Assembly (NCBI GenBank): GCA_005239635.1
Contig: SBBQ01000019.1
Coordinates: forward strand, 1 to 64,000
Direction: 5' to 3'
DNA length: 64,000 nucleotides
DNA from: Uliginosibacterium gangwonense
Lineage (GTDB): Bacteria; Pseudomonadota; Gammaproteobacteria; Burkholderiales; Rhodocyclaceae
Below are positions 1 to 9,274 of the stretch, in pieces (position 1 is the stretch's first letter; every line of letters begins with the position of its first letter). The notes beneath the pieces were generated by a model. The model saw only the letters and a program-made list of their open reading frames with translations, was not told where the DNA came from and did no database searches. The translations under genes and the position numbers were made by a program.

Positions 1-76
1 ATCACTTGGCTGTCACTGAATTTCGACTTCTTCATGCAGAACTCCCTCTAACGAGAAAATTCTACTTCTGATCGCG

Positions 77-310
77 ATGGTTTTACGGGGGGATTACCGC
101 GCGATCAGCTACTTCCTCGTGCTCGACGCTGACCGCAGCTTACTTCAACAGCAACGTGCTGCGGTAACGCTTGATGGAGAGCGCGCCAGAGCGACAGTCA
201 GCCTGATCCGCGCTATTGGAGGAGGCTGGTCTACAAATCCGGATGCATCCCCCGTGTCACCTCAAGCAACATCGCTTGAGAATTCCGCTCAGGTCACAGC
301 TAGCCGATAA
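77..310 (+). pseudogene. Remnant of a TolC/NodT-type outer-membrane efflux protein
   Basis: The 77-residue reading frame resembles only the C-terminal end of RND-efflux outer-membrane factors (OprM/NodT family): a VLDADRSLLQQQ segment, like the family's VLDAQRSL helix, and RAIGGGW near the end, like the usual ALGGGW terminus. Family members are about 450-500 residues. The same frame is closed by a stop at 17-19, and the residues between that stop and 77 do not look like the family. I therefore read it as a decayed fragment. It is followed by a terminator. A short open frame at 1-51 just upstream was not recognised. Confidence 0.45.
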
Positions 311-399
311 AAGGAGTCTGCGTGGTCAGTAGCGACGGTCGTGTTTGTCACGGGGCGTAATCGCGGCCTACGTAGGTTAATGAATCGCCTTACTAAAAC

Positions 400-424
400 G
401 CCCCGAATTTTCGGGGCTTTTTTT
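400..424 (+). terminator. Rho-independent terminator, probably bidirectional
   Basis: GCCCCGAA (400-407) pairs with TTCGGGGC (410-417), followed by seven T on the plus strand. Four A precede the stem, giving a short U tract on the minus strand. It lies between the efflux remnant and the convergent lrgB gene. Confidence 0.85.
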
Positions 425-1184
425 ATCCCAACCACTTCGCCACGATGGGCAAAAGCAGTGCGGTGAGTGCGCCATTCAGCCCCATTGCCAATGCTGAAAA
501 TGCACCTGCTTGGTCGCTCACCTGAAAAGCGCGCGCGGTGCCAATGCCGTGCGATGCCGTGCCCATGGCAAAGCCACGCACGGCGTGGTCTTTTACGCGT
601 AGTGCATCAAACACAAAGCGTCCTAATACCGCGCCGATCACACCCGTCATGATGACAAGCACAGCGGTGAGCGAGGGTATGCCGCCAATACGCTCTGCAA
701 TGCCCATGGCAATGGGCGTGGTTACGGATTTGGGTGCGAGCGAGAGTTGTGTGGCGGTGCTGGCGCCGAGCATGCGCGCAATGACCACGGCAGAAATACA
801 GGCGGTCATGCTACCGGCCAACAAGCTTGCGCAAATGGGGAACATGAGTTCGCGCACGCGACGAACTTGTTGATACAGCGGCACGGCAAGCGCAACGGTG
901 GCGGGGCCGAGTAAGAAGTGCACGAATTGCGCACCGGCGAAATAGGTTTCATAAGCGGTGTGCGTTAAGGTGAGCAGAAGCACCAATACCGAGACGGCGA
1001 TCAACACTGGGTTGAGTAGTGGGTTGAACTTGCTTCGGCGGTAAACAATGTAAGCAAGTTCATACACCACCAAAGTGACCGTGAGGCCGAGCAGGGGCGA
1101 GGTGGAGAGGTATACCCACAGTTCGGTAATGCGCGGGGCAATGTGGTCGCCCATTACCGCGTTGCTCAAAACTTGGTTGCTCAT
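423..1184 (-). CDS. lrgB: LrgB/CidB family membrane protein
   Basis: A 253-residue, strongly hydrophobic protein with several membrane helices. It matches LrgB/CidB (YohK) by its mid-protein SVTTPIAMGIAERIGGIPSL segment and the C-terminal HGIGTARAFQ motif, which are family signatures. LrgB works with LrgA as a holin/antiholin-like or metabolite-export pair in the inner membrane; the substrate in this group is unsettled. The start at 1184 is chosen because its ATG overlaps the stop of the upstream lrgA-like gene (ATGA). A longer frame reaching 1286 would overlap that gene heavily. Translationally coupled two-gene operon. Confidence 0.88.
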   Translation of the reverse strand: MSNQVLSNAVMGDHIAPRITELWVYLSTSPLLGLTVTLVVYELAYIVYRRSKFNPLLNPVLIAVSVLVLLLTLTHTAYETYFAGAQFVHFLLGPATVALAVPLYQQVRRVRELMFPICASLLAGSMTACISAVVIARMLGASTATQLSLAPKSVTTPIAMGIAERIGGIPSLTAVLVIMTGVIGAVLGRFVFDALRVKDHAVRGFAMGTASHGIGTARAFQVSDQAGAFSALAMGLNGALTALLLPIVAKWLG

Positions 1185-1531
1185 GCGCTTTTCCTTTGCA
1201 GGCGTTTGCAAAAACACATCACCAACGCGGTGACGCCAAGTGTGAGCAGTGTGCTCACTAAGAGTGAAGCCAATAGCGGTAACCATTCATTGCCCACACG
1301 GGTTAAATGAACCATCACGCCCGTGCCCGCCGGCACAAACAGCAAAGACAAATGCTGCAAGATACCGTGACTGGTTTCTTGCATGTCGTCATTGGGGCCA
1401 CCACGCAGTACAAGCGCGCAGAACAGCAGAATCATGCCGATCACGGGGCCGGGAACGGGCAGATCAAAGCTGCGGGAGATGATTTCGCCGGTGAGCTGAA
1501 ATACCAACAGTAGGGTGAGAGAGGGCAACAT
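1181..1531 (-). CDS. lrgA: CidA/LrgA family holin-like protein
   Basis: A 116-residue protein with about four predicted membrane helices. The N-terminal FQLTGEIISRSFDLPVPGPVIGM stretch is the CidA/LrgA signature. Such proteins resemble phage holins and act with LrgB in the inner membrane in murein hydrolase control or small-acid export. Gene order lrgA-lrgB with a 4-bp overlap (1181-1184) is the standard arrangement. No LytTR-type or LysR regulator lies next to the pair. The assignment to LrgA rather than CidA is not decidable from sequence alone. Confidence 0.87.
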   Translation of the reverse strand: MLPSLTLLLVFQLTGEIISRSFDLPVPGPVIGMILLFCALVLRGGPNDDMQETSHGILQHLSLLFVPAGTGVMVHLTRVGNEWLPLLASLLVSTLLTLGVTALVMCFCKRLQRKSA

Positions 1532-1603
1532 GGCAGGCTCCAGGATGGCGTGAGTTTACTCATTCTGTCGCCGAGAAAAAATGCCCCCGTGCGAAAAGCT
1601 TTG

Positions 1604-2188
1604 TTACGCAGTGTTGCTACGCGATGCCTTGTAGTTTGCTGCGCGTAAACGTTTGATTGGCAAAGGTGCGGTACAGACTTGGTTTGCTAGGTTCGATTTC
1701 TGGGTAACGACGTTGTAATCGATCAGCTCAACGCCGAGCCACTTAGCCATGTTGCGAGCCCCCGAGCGCATCACAACATGATGGTTCCAGGAAAAAATCG
1801 GCGCGAGCAATGGCGCCAGCCAGCGCATCCACGATTTTTCTAGTTCAACTTGCCAGATATAACGCACACGCGTGCCAACTGGAATGGGGGCGATTTGCCA
1901 TTCACCCCGGCCGCATAAATCTCCATTTGCTTGTGCGACTAGGTGCGTTGGTGCAGTGCTGGCGGTGGTGGTGATGTTGAGTTTAAGGCCATAGGGCAGC
2001 GCGCTGGCCCAACTAAATTGGCGGATATCACCTAGGCCATCTGCATCGCCATGCTTCACTAGGACTACATTTCTTACGTAGGGCCACCAACGTGGCCAAT
2101 CTTCAGGGTGGGCAAGCACTGCCCATACTTGTTCGGGGCTGGCGGCGAGGTGCCATTCGCTAATGAGTTCAAAGCGTCGTGGATTCAT
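1604..2188 (-). CDS. SRPBCC (START-like) domain protein
   Basis: A protein of about 194 residues with one SRPBCC/polyketide-cyclase-like domain. The N-terminal strand EWHLAASPEQVWAVLAHPEDWPRWWPYV is typical of this fold, in which the helix-grip pocket begins with x-I-x-A-P-x-x-V-W. These domains bind hydrophobic ligands; no specific ligand or enzyme activity can be read here. The start is uncertain: ATG at 2188 gives a start close to the domain, and ATG at 2218 would add ten residues. Neither has a clear ribosome site. Two copies of the dispersed 9-mer lie at 1656 and 2198. Confidence 0.75.
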   Translation of the reverse strand: MNPRRFELISEWHLAASPEQVWAVLAHPEDWPRWWPYVRNVVLVKHGDADGLGDIRQFSWASALPYGLKLNITTTASTAPTHLVAQANGDLCGRGEWQIAPIPVGTRVRYIWQVELEKSWMRWLAPLLAPIFSWNHHVVMRSGARNMAKWLGVELIDYNVVTQKSNLANQVCTAPLPIKRLRAANYKASRSNTA

Positions 2189-2402
2189 GATGTGCTGATT
2201 GGCAAAGGGTTGATGCATTTACGAGCAGCGTGCCCGATTAGATGCAGAGGCTTGCGGTGGGCGGCAAGGCGGGGTGCATCCAAATTTTATTCGGCTACGT
2301 ATAGGGGTGTAGGCGTATAGATGTATTGGCTAAGCGATGTCAGTGATGAATTTAAGTGATTTGTGGGCTGAGGCTGGTTACAACAATTGTTGAGGGGATG
2401 GC

Positions 2403-3044
2403 ATGAACCCACCCATCGGGCGATATGAGCATGAAGCTATACTGCGTGGTATGAGTACGCATACAAAACGTTCTGAAGATCAGGAACAGGTACGTCTATC
2501 AGCGCTGATTGCACGCATGTGCAAGGGCGATGAGGCGGCGTTGAGTTTGTTCTACGAGCTGACCTTGTCGCGTGTGTATGGTTTAGCGCTAAAGGTTGTG
2601 CGCCGCCATGATTTAGCAGAAGAAGTGTGCGTCGAAACTTTTTGGCAAGCATGGCGCGAAGCTGCCCGATTTGATGTTCAGCGCGGCCAGCCTTTGGCTT
2701 GGCTGATGATGATGACGCGCAGTCGCGCCCTCGATATTTTGCGTCGCCAAGACCCTGCCCAGTCCTGTGCAGATACAGAAATTTTGCAAGAAGCGGTGCA
2801 AGCCGCCAGTGATGCGACTGAGTATTCTGCGCTGGATTTGTTGTTATGTGCTGAGCGAGATGCCGGATTGGCAAGTGCACTTCAACAGCTCACCCCCATT
2901 CAACGACAGATGGTTGCTTTGGCGTACTACAAAGATTTGTCGCATCAAGAAATTAGTGACCATACCGGTTTGCCTTTAGGTACGGTCAAGTCTCATCTCA
3001 AACGTGCACAAGATGGTTTGCGTGCCGTGTTGTGTGTGAGCTGA
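2403..3044 (+). CDS. ECF sigma factor (sigma-70 family, RpoE/SigK-like)
   Basis: A 213-residue sigma factor with only regions 2 and 4, as in ECF sigmas. Region 2 holds HDLAEEVCVETFWQAWREA and the RSRALDILRR segment that reads the -10 element. Region 4 holds LTPIQRQMVALAYYKDLSHQEI and the helix-turn-helix PLGTVKSHLKRA. It is followed 27 bp later by a cupin gene of the ChrR anti-sigma type, so it probably answers an oxidative or singlet-oxygen-like stress; that is inferred from the pairing. GAGGGGA stands before the ATG at 2403. An ATG at 2451 is the alternative start. Confidence 0.9.
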   Translation: MNPPIGRYEHEAILRGMSTHTKRSEDQEQVRLSALIARMCKGDEAALSLFYELTLSRVYGLALKVVRRHDLAEEVCVETFWQAWREAARFDVQRGQPLAWLMMMTRSRALDILRRQDPAQSCADTEILQEAVQAASDATEYSALDLLLCAERDAGLASALQQLTPIQRQMVALAYYKDLSHQEISDHTGLPLGTVKSHLKRAQDGLRAVLCVS

Positions 3045-3071
3045 TCGAGTGCAAACAGGAAGGATGATGAG

Positions 3072-3557
3072 ATGAAAAAGCAAGCAGAGCCAGTATTGGA
3101 TGAAACGCTGATCGAGGTGTTATCAAGTCGCGCGCTTCCAGTGCAACCAGATGAGGCTGCGACCCGTCGTATGCGTGAGCAGCTGTTTCAGAAAGTGCAT
3201 GCACAGGCTGATCACGGCGTGGCAGACTTTTTGTTTGTATTGGCAAGCGAAGGAACGTGGACCACGCTCTTGCAAGGGGTAGAGTGCAAGCTGCTACGGC
3301 AAGATGCGGTGAGCCGCTCGTTTTTGTTGCGTATGGCGCCCGGAGCACGCGTGCCGCCGCATGAGCATACACTCGAAGAAGAGTGCATTATGTTGGAAGG
3401 GGATGCCACGATACATGGCGTACGCTGCGTGGCGGGTGATTACCATGTAGCCCCAGCGGGTTCTGGTCACGATTGTCTTACTACCGAGGGTGGGTGCTTG
3501 TTGTTCGTTCGAGGCGCGACATCTAGCGTTGGGGCGGCTGCGAGCGCTGCTAGATGA
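3072..3557 (+). CDS. Cupin-domain protein, ChrR-type anti-sigma partner
   Basis: A 161-residue protein whose C-terminal half is a single cupin. VPPHEHTLEEECIMLEG carries the His-x-His and Glu metal ligands, and a DYHVAPAGSGHD segment carries the last His. This is the layout of the cupin half of ChrR, the zinc-dependent anti-sigma factor for group IV sigmas. The classical N-terminal His-Cys-Cys zinc motif of ChrR is absent; the N-terminal half is instead a short helical, charged segment. It may hold the sigma factor through that segment or be a diverged sensor. Its ATGA overlap with the next gene suggests coupling. Confidence 0.72.
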   Translation: MKKQAEPVLDETLIEVLSSRALPVQPDEAATRRMREQLFQKVHAQADHGVADFLFVLASEGTWTTLLQGVECKLLRQDAVSRSFLLRMAPGARVPPHEHTLEEECIMLEGDATIHGVRCVAGDYHVAPAGSGHDCLTTEGGCLLFVRGATSSVGAAASAAR

Positions 3558-4747
3558 ATTGGAAATTTTGCCAATCAGCCCGACGTAGGCTGGTATCGGG
3601 TATCTGTAGCGTATTGATGGGAATGTTGTGTATGGCAAATGGTCATGCGGAGAGTGGCGAGACACATACAGATGTGGCGCTTCCGGTACGCGAAGGGCCT
3701 GCATCGCAACAGGGTTTCGTATCGCTCACCTTGGAGGGGCCGTTGAATCACGGTGTGGTTCAGGACAGCACCGCTTCAAATACGGGTGACTACCAAGCGC
3801 CGTTCTGGTTGCCCGGCGGAAATGTGCAAACGCTTTATACCGCAGCGTTTTTGCACGGCCCTGAGATAGCCTATCGACGCGAGCGCTGGGAATGGCCGGA
3901 TGGTGACTTTGTCGATGCCGATTGGCTAGATGTGGAAGATGAAGCAGCGCCCATCGTGGTGTTATTTCATGGCTTAGAGGGCAGCTCGCAAAGCTTCTAT
4001 GCACGCCAATTAATGTTTGCAACGCATGAACGCGGTTGGCGTGGGGTGGTGCCGCATTTTCGCGGCTGCTCGGGCGTGCCGAACCGTTTGCCGCGTGCTT
4101 ACTTTGCCGGTGATGCGGCAGAGATCGAAGCTATGCTCAATCGCGTGCGCTCTACTTTCCCACAAGCACCGATTTATGCCGTGGGTGTGTCGCTCGGCGG
4201 CAATGCCTTGCTTAAATGGCTTGGTGATGCAGGTGAGCGTGCAAACAATTTGGTGCGTGCAGCAGTTGGTGTGTCTGCCCCGGTTGATATGAATGCCGCG
4301 GGCAATGCGCTCGATGCGGGCTTTAATCGCTTGGTGTATACCGGCCACTTTTTGACCACACTCAAACAAAAAGCATTGCACAAAGCTGAGTCATTTCCAG
4401 GCTCGCTAGACGCTGAGGCGATTCGTGCAGCCACCACGTTTAAAGAATACGACACGCTGGTGACAGCGCGTTTGCACGGTTACAAAGATGCCGAGGATTA
4501 TTGGATGCGTACTTCTAGTAAGTCCGGTTTGCGAAATATCACGGTGCCAACGTTGGTGCTGAATGCAAAGAATGATCCGTTCTTGCCAGCAGAGGCTTTG
4601 CCTTCGCCGAAGGATGTTTCACCGAGGGTGACGTTAGAACAACCTGAGGCGGGTGGTCACGTAGCCTTCCCTAGCAGGCCGTTTCCTGGTGAGCTTACTT
4701 GGTTAAGCGAACGTATTCTGCGCCACTTGGCTGCGCGCCACGACTAA
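3554..4747 (+). CDS. YheT-family alpha/beta hydrolase with a predicted signal peptide
   Basis: A 397-residue protein. From about residue 76 it matches the YheT/ABHD1-3 hydrolase family: YQAPFWLPGGNVQTL at the domain start, oxyanion segment VLFHGLEGSS, nucleophile elbow GVSLGGNAL, an acid in NAKNDPFLP and a late GGHVAF histidine. Unlike the usual cytoplasmic members, it starts with about 34 extra residues that look like a signal peptide: basic RRR, hydrophobic LVSGICSVLMGMLCMA, then a small-residue site near GHA. It is third in the sigma/cupin operon with a 4-bp overlap. An esterase or lipase role is likely; the substrate is unknown. One dispersed 9-mer lies inside the leader region at 3567. 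Confidence 0.82.
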   Translation: MNWKFCQSARRRLVSGICSVLMGMLCMANGHAESGETHTDVALPVREGPASQQGFVSLTLEGPLNHGVVQDSTASNTGDYQAPFWLPGGNVQTLYTAAFLHGPEIAYRRERWEWPDGDFVDADWLDVEDEAAPIVVLFHGLEGSSQSFYARQLMFATHERGWRGVVPHFRGCSGVPNRLPRAYFAGDAAEIEAMLNRVRSTFPQAPIYAVGVSLGGNALLKWLGDAGERANNLVRAAVGVSAPVDMNAAGNALDAGFNRLVYTGHFLTTLKQKALHKAESFPGSLDAEAIRAATTFKEYDTLVTARLHGYKDAEDYWMRTSSKSGLRNITVPTLVLNAKNDPFLPAEALPSPKDVSPRVTLEQPEAGGHVAFPSRPFPGELTWLSERILRHLAARHD

Positions 4748-4760
4748 GTCGTTGGCTTAC

Positions 4761-4784
4761 AAGCAGTCGCTAAGCGACTTGCTT
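4761..4784. other. Hairpin at the convergent ends of the hydrolase and kinase genes
   Basis: AAGCAGTCGC and GCGACTTGCTT pair with one bulge around a TAA loop. The hairpin spans the stop codon of the minus-strand kinase (4770-4772). A second small palindrome, ACGACTAAGTCGT, lies at 4740-4752 over the hydrolase stop codon. Neither has a U tract, so I do not call a terminator. Confidence 0.4.
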
Positions 4785-7700
4785 CGGTGGCGTATCTTGG
4801 CCTTCGACAACGCGCTTAAAGGCGACTAGGGTTTTGGCGGCTTGTGCGTAGTCAAAGCGTTGAATCGAAAAATCGAGATCTTCGGTAAGTTGCGGTTCGA
4901 TGCGCTCGAGCTGCGAGAGATTTGCGAGCACGAGGTGGCGCGCGCGCGTATCGTCATTGGCAACCAATTGTTCGAGTTCGGTGAGAACCGCTAACAATTC
5001 GTTTTTGCTTAAAGCAGATGTGGTTGCGCTGGCGGGTGCATTGGGGAGCTGGTGAATTGCATCCAGCAATAGATTCAACGCATTAAATGTTGCCTGCGCA
5101 AGTTGCTCAATAGTCTTGCTGCTCTGTTGGTCACGGATGGCCATTTCCAGCCGGCTGGCCTGTTCAAAAATATCTTGCGCACCAATAAAGCCCGCCGCAC
5201 CTTTGAGTGAATGTGCTAAGCGCTGTGCTTCGCTATATCGCCCAGTTTTGTAAATGTTCAATATTTGTAGCGCTTCTTGACCGGTGCTATTGGCAAATTT
5301 ATGCAACAGGTTAACGTACTTCTCGGGTTTGCCGCGAGAAAACAGTAGGCCCCGTTGCAGGTCAATGCCGGGTAAATGTTCTAACGTAACAGGGTAGTCT
5401 GCGGTCGTCGTATTCATTGAATGTTGTGTAGGTTCAATGAGATCAGGTTTCGCGGCATGCAAATGTGCAGCATGCGGCGGTGGTAGTAGTGCAATGGGCG
5501 CTTCTTGTACGATTCTGTTTGCCGGTAGCCAGGTACGTAATCTTGCATACAAGGCAAACGGCGACACAGGCTTGCTTAAGTGATCATTCATCCCCGCTGC
5601 TGTACAGGCCGCCTGACTATCATCATAGGCGTTTGCGGTCAGCGCGATAATCGGAATATGCGACCATCCGGGCAGCTTTCTAATCAATCGCGTGGCCTGT
5701 AAGCCATCCATTACAGGCATTTGCATGTCCATCAGCACCAAGTCATAAGTGCGTTGCTTCGCCTTGCTGACGGCTTCTTGACCGTTGTTGGCAATATCAA
5801 CCTTAAGGCCGACGTCATTTAACAGGCCCAATGCAACCTCTTGATTAAGGTGGTTGTCCTCACACAATAAGAGATGGCAGTTCTGAAATTTTATTTGTAA
5901 GGAATCGTATTCGGAGGAATCCGCTTCAAGAGGGATGGGTGGCGTGGCGTGAATCGCCTGATCAATTTTTTGACAGGTTTCGGCGGGTAGTAAAGGCTCG
6001 TTCAGGCTAATAACGCGTTCTGAATATTGTGCAGGCTGAATACCTAGACTTTCTTCTAGCTGTGTTGAAAGGCAGATATGGTGTGGCCATGTAAAATTGC
6101 AGTGCGCAAGCTGGTCTGTGAGTTCGCTGAGTGCGAAATCAGCCATACGCGCTTCAAGAATAATAAATAGATTTAAATCACTATCATGCCGACGACGTTC
6201 GAGGTGCGAAAGTGCGCTGCTGACCGAGTCTGAGGTGAGGCAATTAAGGCCGCATCGAGATAGCATGCGGCGCGTGAGGCCTTGCTGATACGAGTTGTCT
6301 CCGATCAACACGATCAGTACTTTGCCGAAGTTTTGCTGGGCATGTTCAAGCCAACTCGGCACAACATTCTCGGTGTGCTCTAACTGTGCGGTAAACCAGA
6401 AGTGGCTGCCAACACCTAATACACTGGTGACGCCTGTCTCCCCGCCCATGAGCTCAGCAAGTTTGCGGTTAATGGCAAGACCAAGACCCGTGCCGCCATA
6501 CTTACGGGTAATGGACCCATCTGCCTGTTCAAAGGCGCTGAATAGTCGTTGGCGCTGCTCTTCGCTAATGCCAATACCGTTGTCACAGACTGAGAAGCGA
6601 ACCAGTGTTTTATTACCTTGCGTGCGGATAGGATAGGCACGAACAGTAATGGTGCCCTGCTCGGTAAATTTCACTGCATTACCTAGGTAGTTCAACAGCA
6701 ATTGTTTGAGTCGTGTTGGGTCGCCGATAAGCGTGCCCCACAGTTCGGGTGCGATATCGCAGGCGAGCCTAAGTTTCTTTTCATGTACTTTTTCAGCAAC
6801 GAGCATGACCACGCTGCGCATGACGTCTTCTAGCTCGAAGCGTACGGGTTCGAGCACCAGCTTGCCGGCCTCGATTTTGGATAGATCAAGAATGTCATTG
6901 ATAAGGCTCAGTAGATGCTGTGCAGAATCAGAAATCTTGCCTAGCTTATCGAGCTGCGTTGGGTCGCTGTTGCCTCGTTGAAGGAGGTGCGTGAAGCCAA
7001 TTATGGCATTCATCGGGGTGCGAATTTCGTGGCTCATGTTTGCCAAGAAGGCGCTCTTGGCAAGGTTTGCGCTCTCTGCTTCCTCTGCACGTTTTGATAG
7101 CTCTTGATTGAGCCGTTCAATTTGACGTTGTCGTGATTGCCGCTCTGTCATGTCGGCTAAGGTTGCTTGGCAAAGCAATTCACCATTGGGGTTGCGGCGC
7201 AGGAGTGCGTGCAGCATAACCGGCAGTGAAGCACCTTGCTTAGTGCGGCAGATTAGCTCTCCAGAATAGGGCTGCCCCGTGACAATGAGCTGATTAAATC
7301 CACGTCTAAATTCATCAACACAGTCGGGGCTTAATAGACTTTCGAAGCGCAGCTTGCCCATCACTTCCGCGCGAGAGTACCCCAGCATATTCAGTTCAGT
7401 GTCATTCACCGCCACGATGGTTCCGCTGTCATCAAGCGTGTGATACCCGCAGGGCGCATTGTTGTATAAGTCAGAAACCTCAGTGGTGCGGTCTTGAACC
7501 AAACGTTCAAGGTGGGTGCGATACATGTCGAGCTCAGAGGCAGCATGAATCTCATCCGTGAGGTCGTGCCACGTTGCAGCAAGACATTGCAAGTTGCCCA
7601 TGGTGATGACCCGACCGCTAATGCGCATACTTCGCGGGCTTCCGTTGGCATGTCGATAACACACGACTAAACGCTGAGCTTGCTTCTCTTGGAACTGCTC

Positions 7701-9263
7701 ATGAATCCATTGTCGTAATTGAACAAGATCGTGCTGATAATGGTCGATCTGCGCGAGTGATAGTTTGGCAAATTCTTGGCGTGAGTAGCCTAACAATCCG
7801 CACGCAGCATCATTAAATTGAATGAATTGCAGCGTTTCGCAGTCGATGAGTACGATCCCATCCAGCGCCTGGGTAATGATGGTGCTGTAAATTTCCTCTT
7901 GATGTTGTAGAGCTTCACGCGTGCGGGCGTGGTCGCTAATGTCTTTGCATAGGCAATACACTAAACGCCGCCCATTTTGTTCCGCGCTGTGTGAGGTAAT
8001 GGCAACGTCAAAATAACTACCGTCTTTGCGACGGTGACGGCTTTCAAACGTTTTGCGCTCAGATGTGGCCGTGGCGATGCTATCGAGCACCATGGAGCGA
8101 GACCAGTTTGGATCCCAGTCCCAAACTGACAGTCCGCGAATTTCATCCGGGCTATAACCTAGGTTGTTGCTGAAAGCTTGATTTGCTTCGACCACGCCGC
8201 CTTGCTGATCGAGAACAACAATGCCGTCCGGGGATTGGTCAATCAGGTAGCGGCGACGTTGCGCGGCTTCCGCAAGCTCTAATTCGATTTCTTTGCGGTG
8301 AGTAATGTCGGTAAGAAAGCCATGCCAGAGCAACGTGCCATCATCAGAAAGCTCCGGCGAGAAATTGGCTTCGACCCACTTTTCTGTTTGACCTTTTACA
8401 TTGAGACGAAAATCTTGAAGCCAGGGTTGGACGGTTTTTTGTGCCCGATGGATGCGCAATAGTAGTCGCTGACGATCAGATGGATGAATGCGTTCATAGA
8501 AGGTGTTAGCGCTATGCGTGACTTGCTGCATGCTGAGCCCACTTAACCATTCGATCTCTGCGCTCACAAAGGTGAACGAAAGACCTCTGGCAGTGGAAAT
8601 GCGATAGCTACACAGTACACCAGGCGCGGTGTCGGCGAAACGCTTAACTTTGTCTTGCAAGTTGAGCCGAAACTGCAGCTGTTGTTCAGCAAAGTGCCGC
8701 TGTGTTAGGTTATTGGCGTAAACCAATAGGCGCTCGTCGGGTAGTGCATGCAGTTCAAACTCAATCTCGATGGGTTCTTTGCCAGTGCCGCGCAGATTGC
8801 CAATGAACTGAGCGTGGTTTTGCGTCTTGGTCTGAGTAATGCTCGCTAAAAAATCACTCTTGTTGTCAGCTTCGAGAAACTCATGAAGTGGCCTTAAATA
8901 CAACGAACCGCCAATGCGTCCGAGTAGGCTGCACGCTGCTGGGTTGGCAAATAGCATGCGGCCCTCCATGTCGATGATCCATATGCCGTCTTGAGCATGT
9001 GACATCAACTGCAGGCTCGCTTGCTGCTGGTTAAAAAGACGATTGACCCAGTTGCGGCATAGCACGTAAAGCATGCTGGCCGTTACCAACACAAAAATCC
9101 ATCCCTTGATCATGCTCACGGCGACGAGCAGGGCGGGGTCGCGAATCATGTAGCCGAGCAGCTGATCGGATAACAAAATCCATAGCGTAGCTATCAGTGC
9201 GTAGATGCTCGCAATTTGTAGTGCGCCGCTATGCGCGTTGATGGGCAGTGAGCGGTGGGGCAT
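4770..9263 (-). CDS. Hybrid sensor histidine kinase with several PAS domains, REC and HPt
   Basis: A 1497-residue membrane kinase. Two membrane helices lie within residues 15-70. About five PAS domains follow to roughly residue 720, including a PAS_3-type module near 200-325. The HisKA domain has NMSHEIRTPMNAI with the phospho-His near 743. The HATPase domain follows, with N, G1 (DNGIGI) and G2 (GTGLGL) boxes. A first receiver domain from about 984 looks degenerate. The second has LMDMQMPVMDG with its Asp near 1178, and a C-terminal HPt has AHSLKGAAG with His near 1350. Together these form a His-Asp-His-Asp phosphorelay. It lies 11 bp after the HD-GYP gene, its likely output partner. The signal is unknown. 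Confidence 0.95.
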   Translation of the reverse strand: MPHRSLPINAHSGALQIASIYALIATLWILLSDQLLGYMIRDPALLVAVSMIKGWIFVLVTASMLYVLCRNWVNRLFNQQQASLQLMSHAQDGIWIIDMEGRMLFANPAACSLLGRIGGSLYLRPLHEFLEADNKSDFLASITQTKTQNHAQFIGNLRGTGKEPIEIEFELHALPDERLLVYANNLTQRHFAEQQLQFRLNLQDKVKRFADTAPGVLCSYRISTARGLSFTFVSAEIEWLSGLSMQQVTHSANTFYERIHPSDRQRLLLRIHRAQKTVQPWLQDFRLNVKGQTEKWVEANFSPELSDDGTLLWHGFLTDITHRKEIELELAEAAQRRRYLIDQSPDGIVVLDQQGGVVEANQAFSNNLGYSPDEIRGLSVWDWDPNWSRSMVLDSIATATSERKTFESRHRRKDGSYFDVAITSHSAEQNGRRLVYCLCKDISDHARTREALQHQEEIYSTIITQALDGIVLIDCETLQFIQFNDAACGLLGYSRQEFAKLSLAQIDHYQHDLVQLRQWIHEQFQEKQAQRLVVCYRHANGSPRSMRISGRVITMGNLQCLAATWHDLTDEIHAASELDMYRTHLERLVQDRTTEVSDLYNNAPCGYHTLDDSGTIVAVNDTELNMLGYSRAEVMGKLRFESLLSPDCVDEFRRGFNQLIVTGQPYSGELICRTKQGASLPVMLHALLRRNPNGELLCQATLADMTERQSRQRQIERLNQELSKRAEEAESANLAKSAFLANMSHEIRTPMNAIIGFTHLLQRGNSDPTQLDKLGKISDSAQHLLSLINDILDLSKIEAGKLVLEPVRFELEDVMRSVVMLVAEKVHEKKLRLACDIAPELWGTLIGDPTRLKQLLLNYLGNAVKFTEQGTITVRAYPIRTQGNKTLVRFSVCDNGIGISEEQRQRLFSAFEQADGSITRKYGGTGLGLAINRKLAELMGGETGVTSVLGVGSHFWFTAQLEHTENVVPSWLEHAQQNFGKVLIVLIGDNSYQQGLTRRMLSRCGLNCLTSDSVSSALSHLERRRHDSDLNLFIILEARMADFALSELTDQLAHCNFTWPHHICLSTQLEESLGIQPAQYSERVISLNEPLLPAETCQKIDQAIHATPPIPLEADSSEYDSLQIKFQNCHLLLCEDNHLNQEVALGLLNDVGLKVDIANNGQEAVSKAKQRTYDLVLMDMQMPVMDGLQATRLIRKLPGWSHIPIIALTANAYDDSQAACTAAGMNDHLSKPVSPFALYARLRTWLPANRIVQEAPIALLPPPHAAHLHAAKPDLIEPTQHSMNTTTADYPVTLEHLPGIDLQRGLLFSRGKPEKYVNLLHKFANSTGQEALQILNIYKTGRYSEAQRLAHSLKGAAGFIGAQDIFEQASRLEMAIRDQQSSKTIEQLAQATFNALNLLLDAIHQLPNAPASATTSALSKNELLAVLTELEQLVANDDTRARHLVLANLSQLERIEPQLTEDLDFSIQRFDYAQAAKTLVAFKRVVEGQDTPPKQVA

Positions 9264-9274
9264 GGTGAATTTGT

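Noticed and set aside
4740-4784. Rho-independent terminator between the hydrolase and kinase genes
   Set aside because: Two hairpins are present but neither strand has a U tract.
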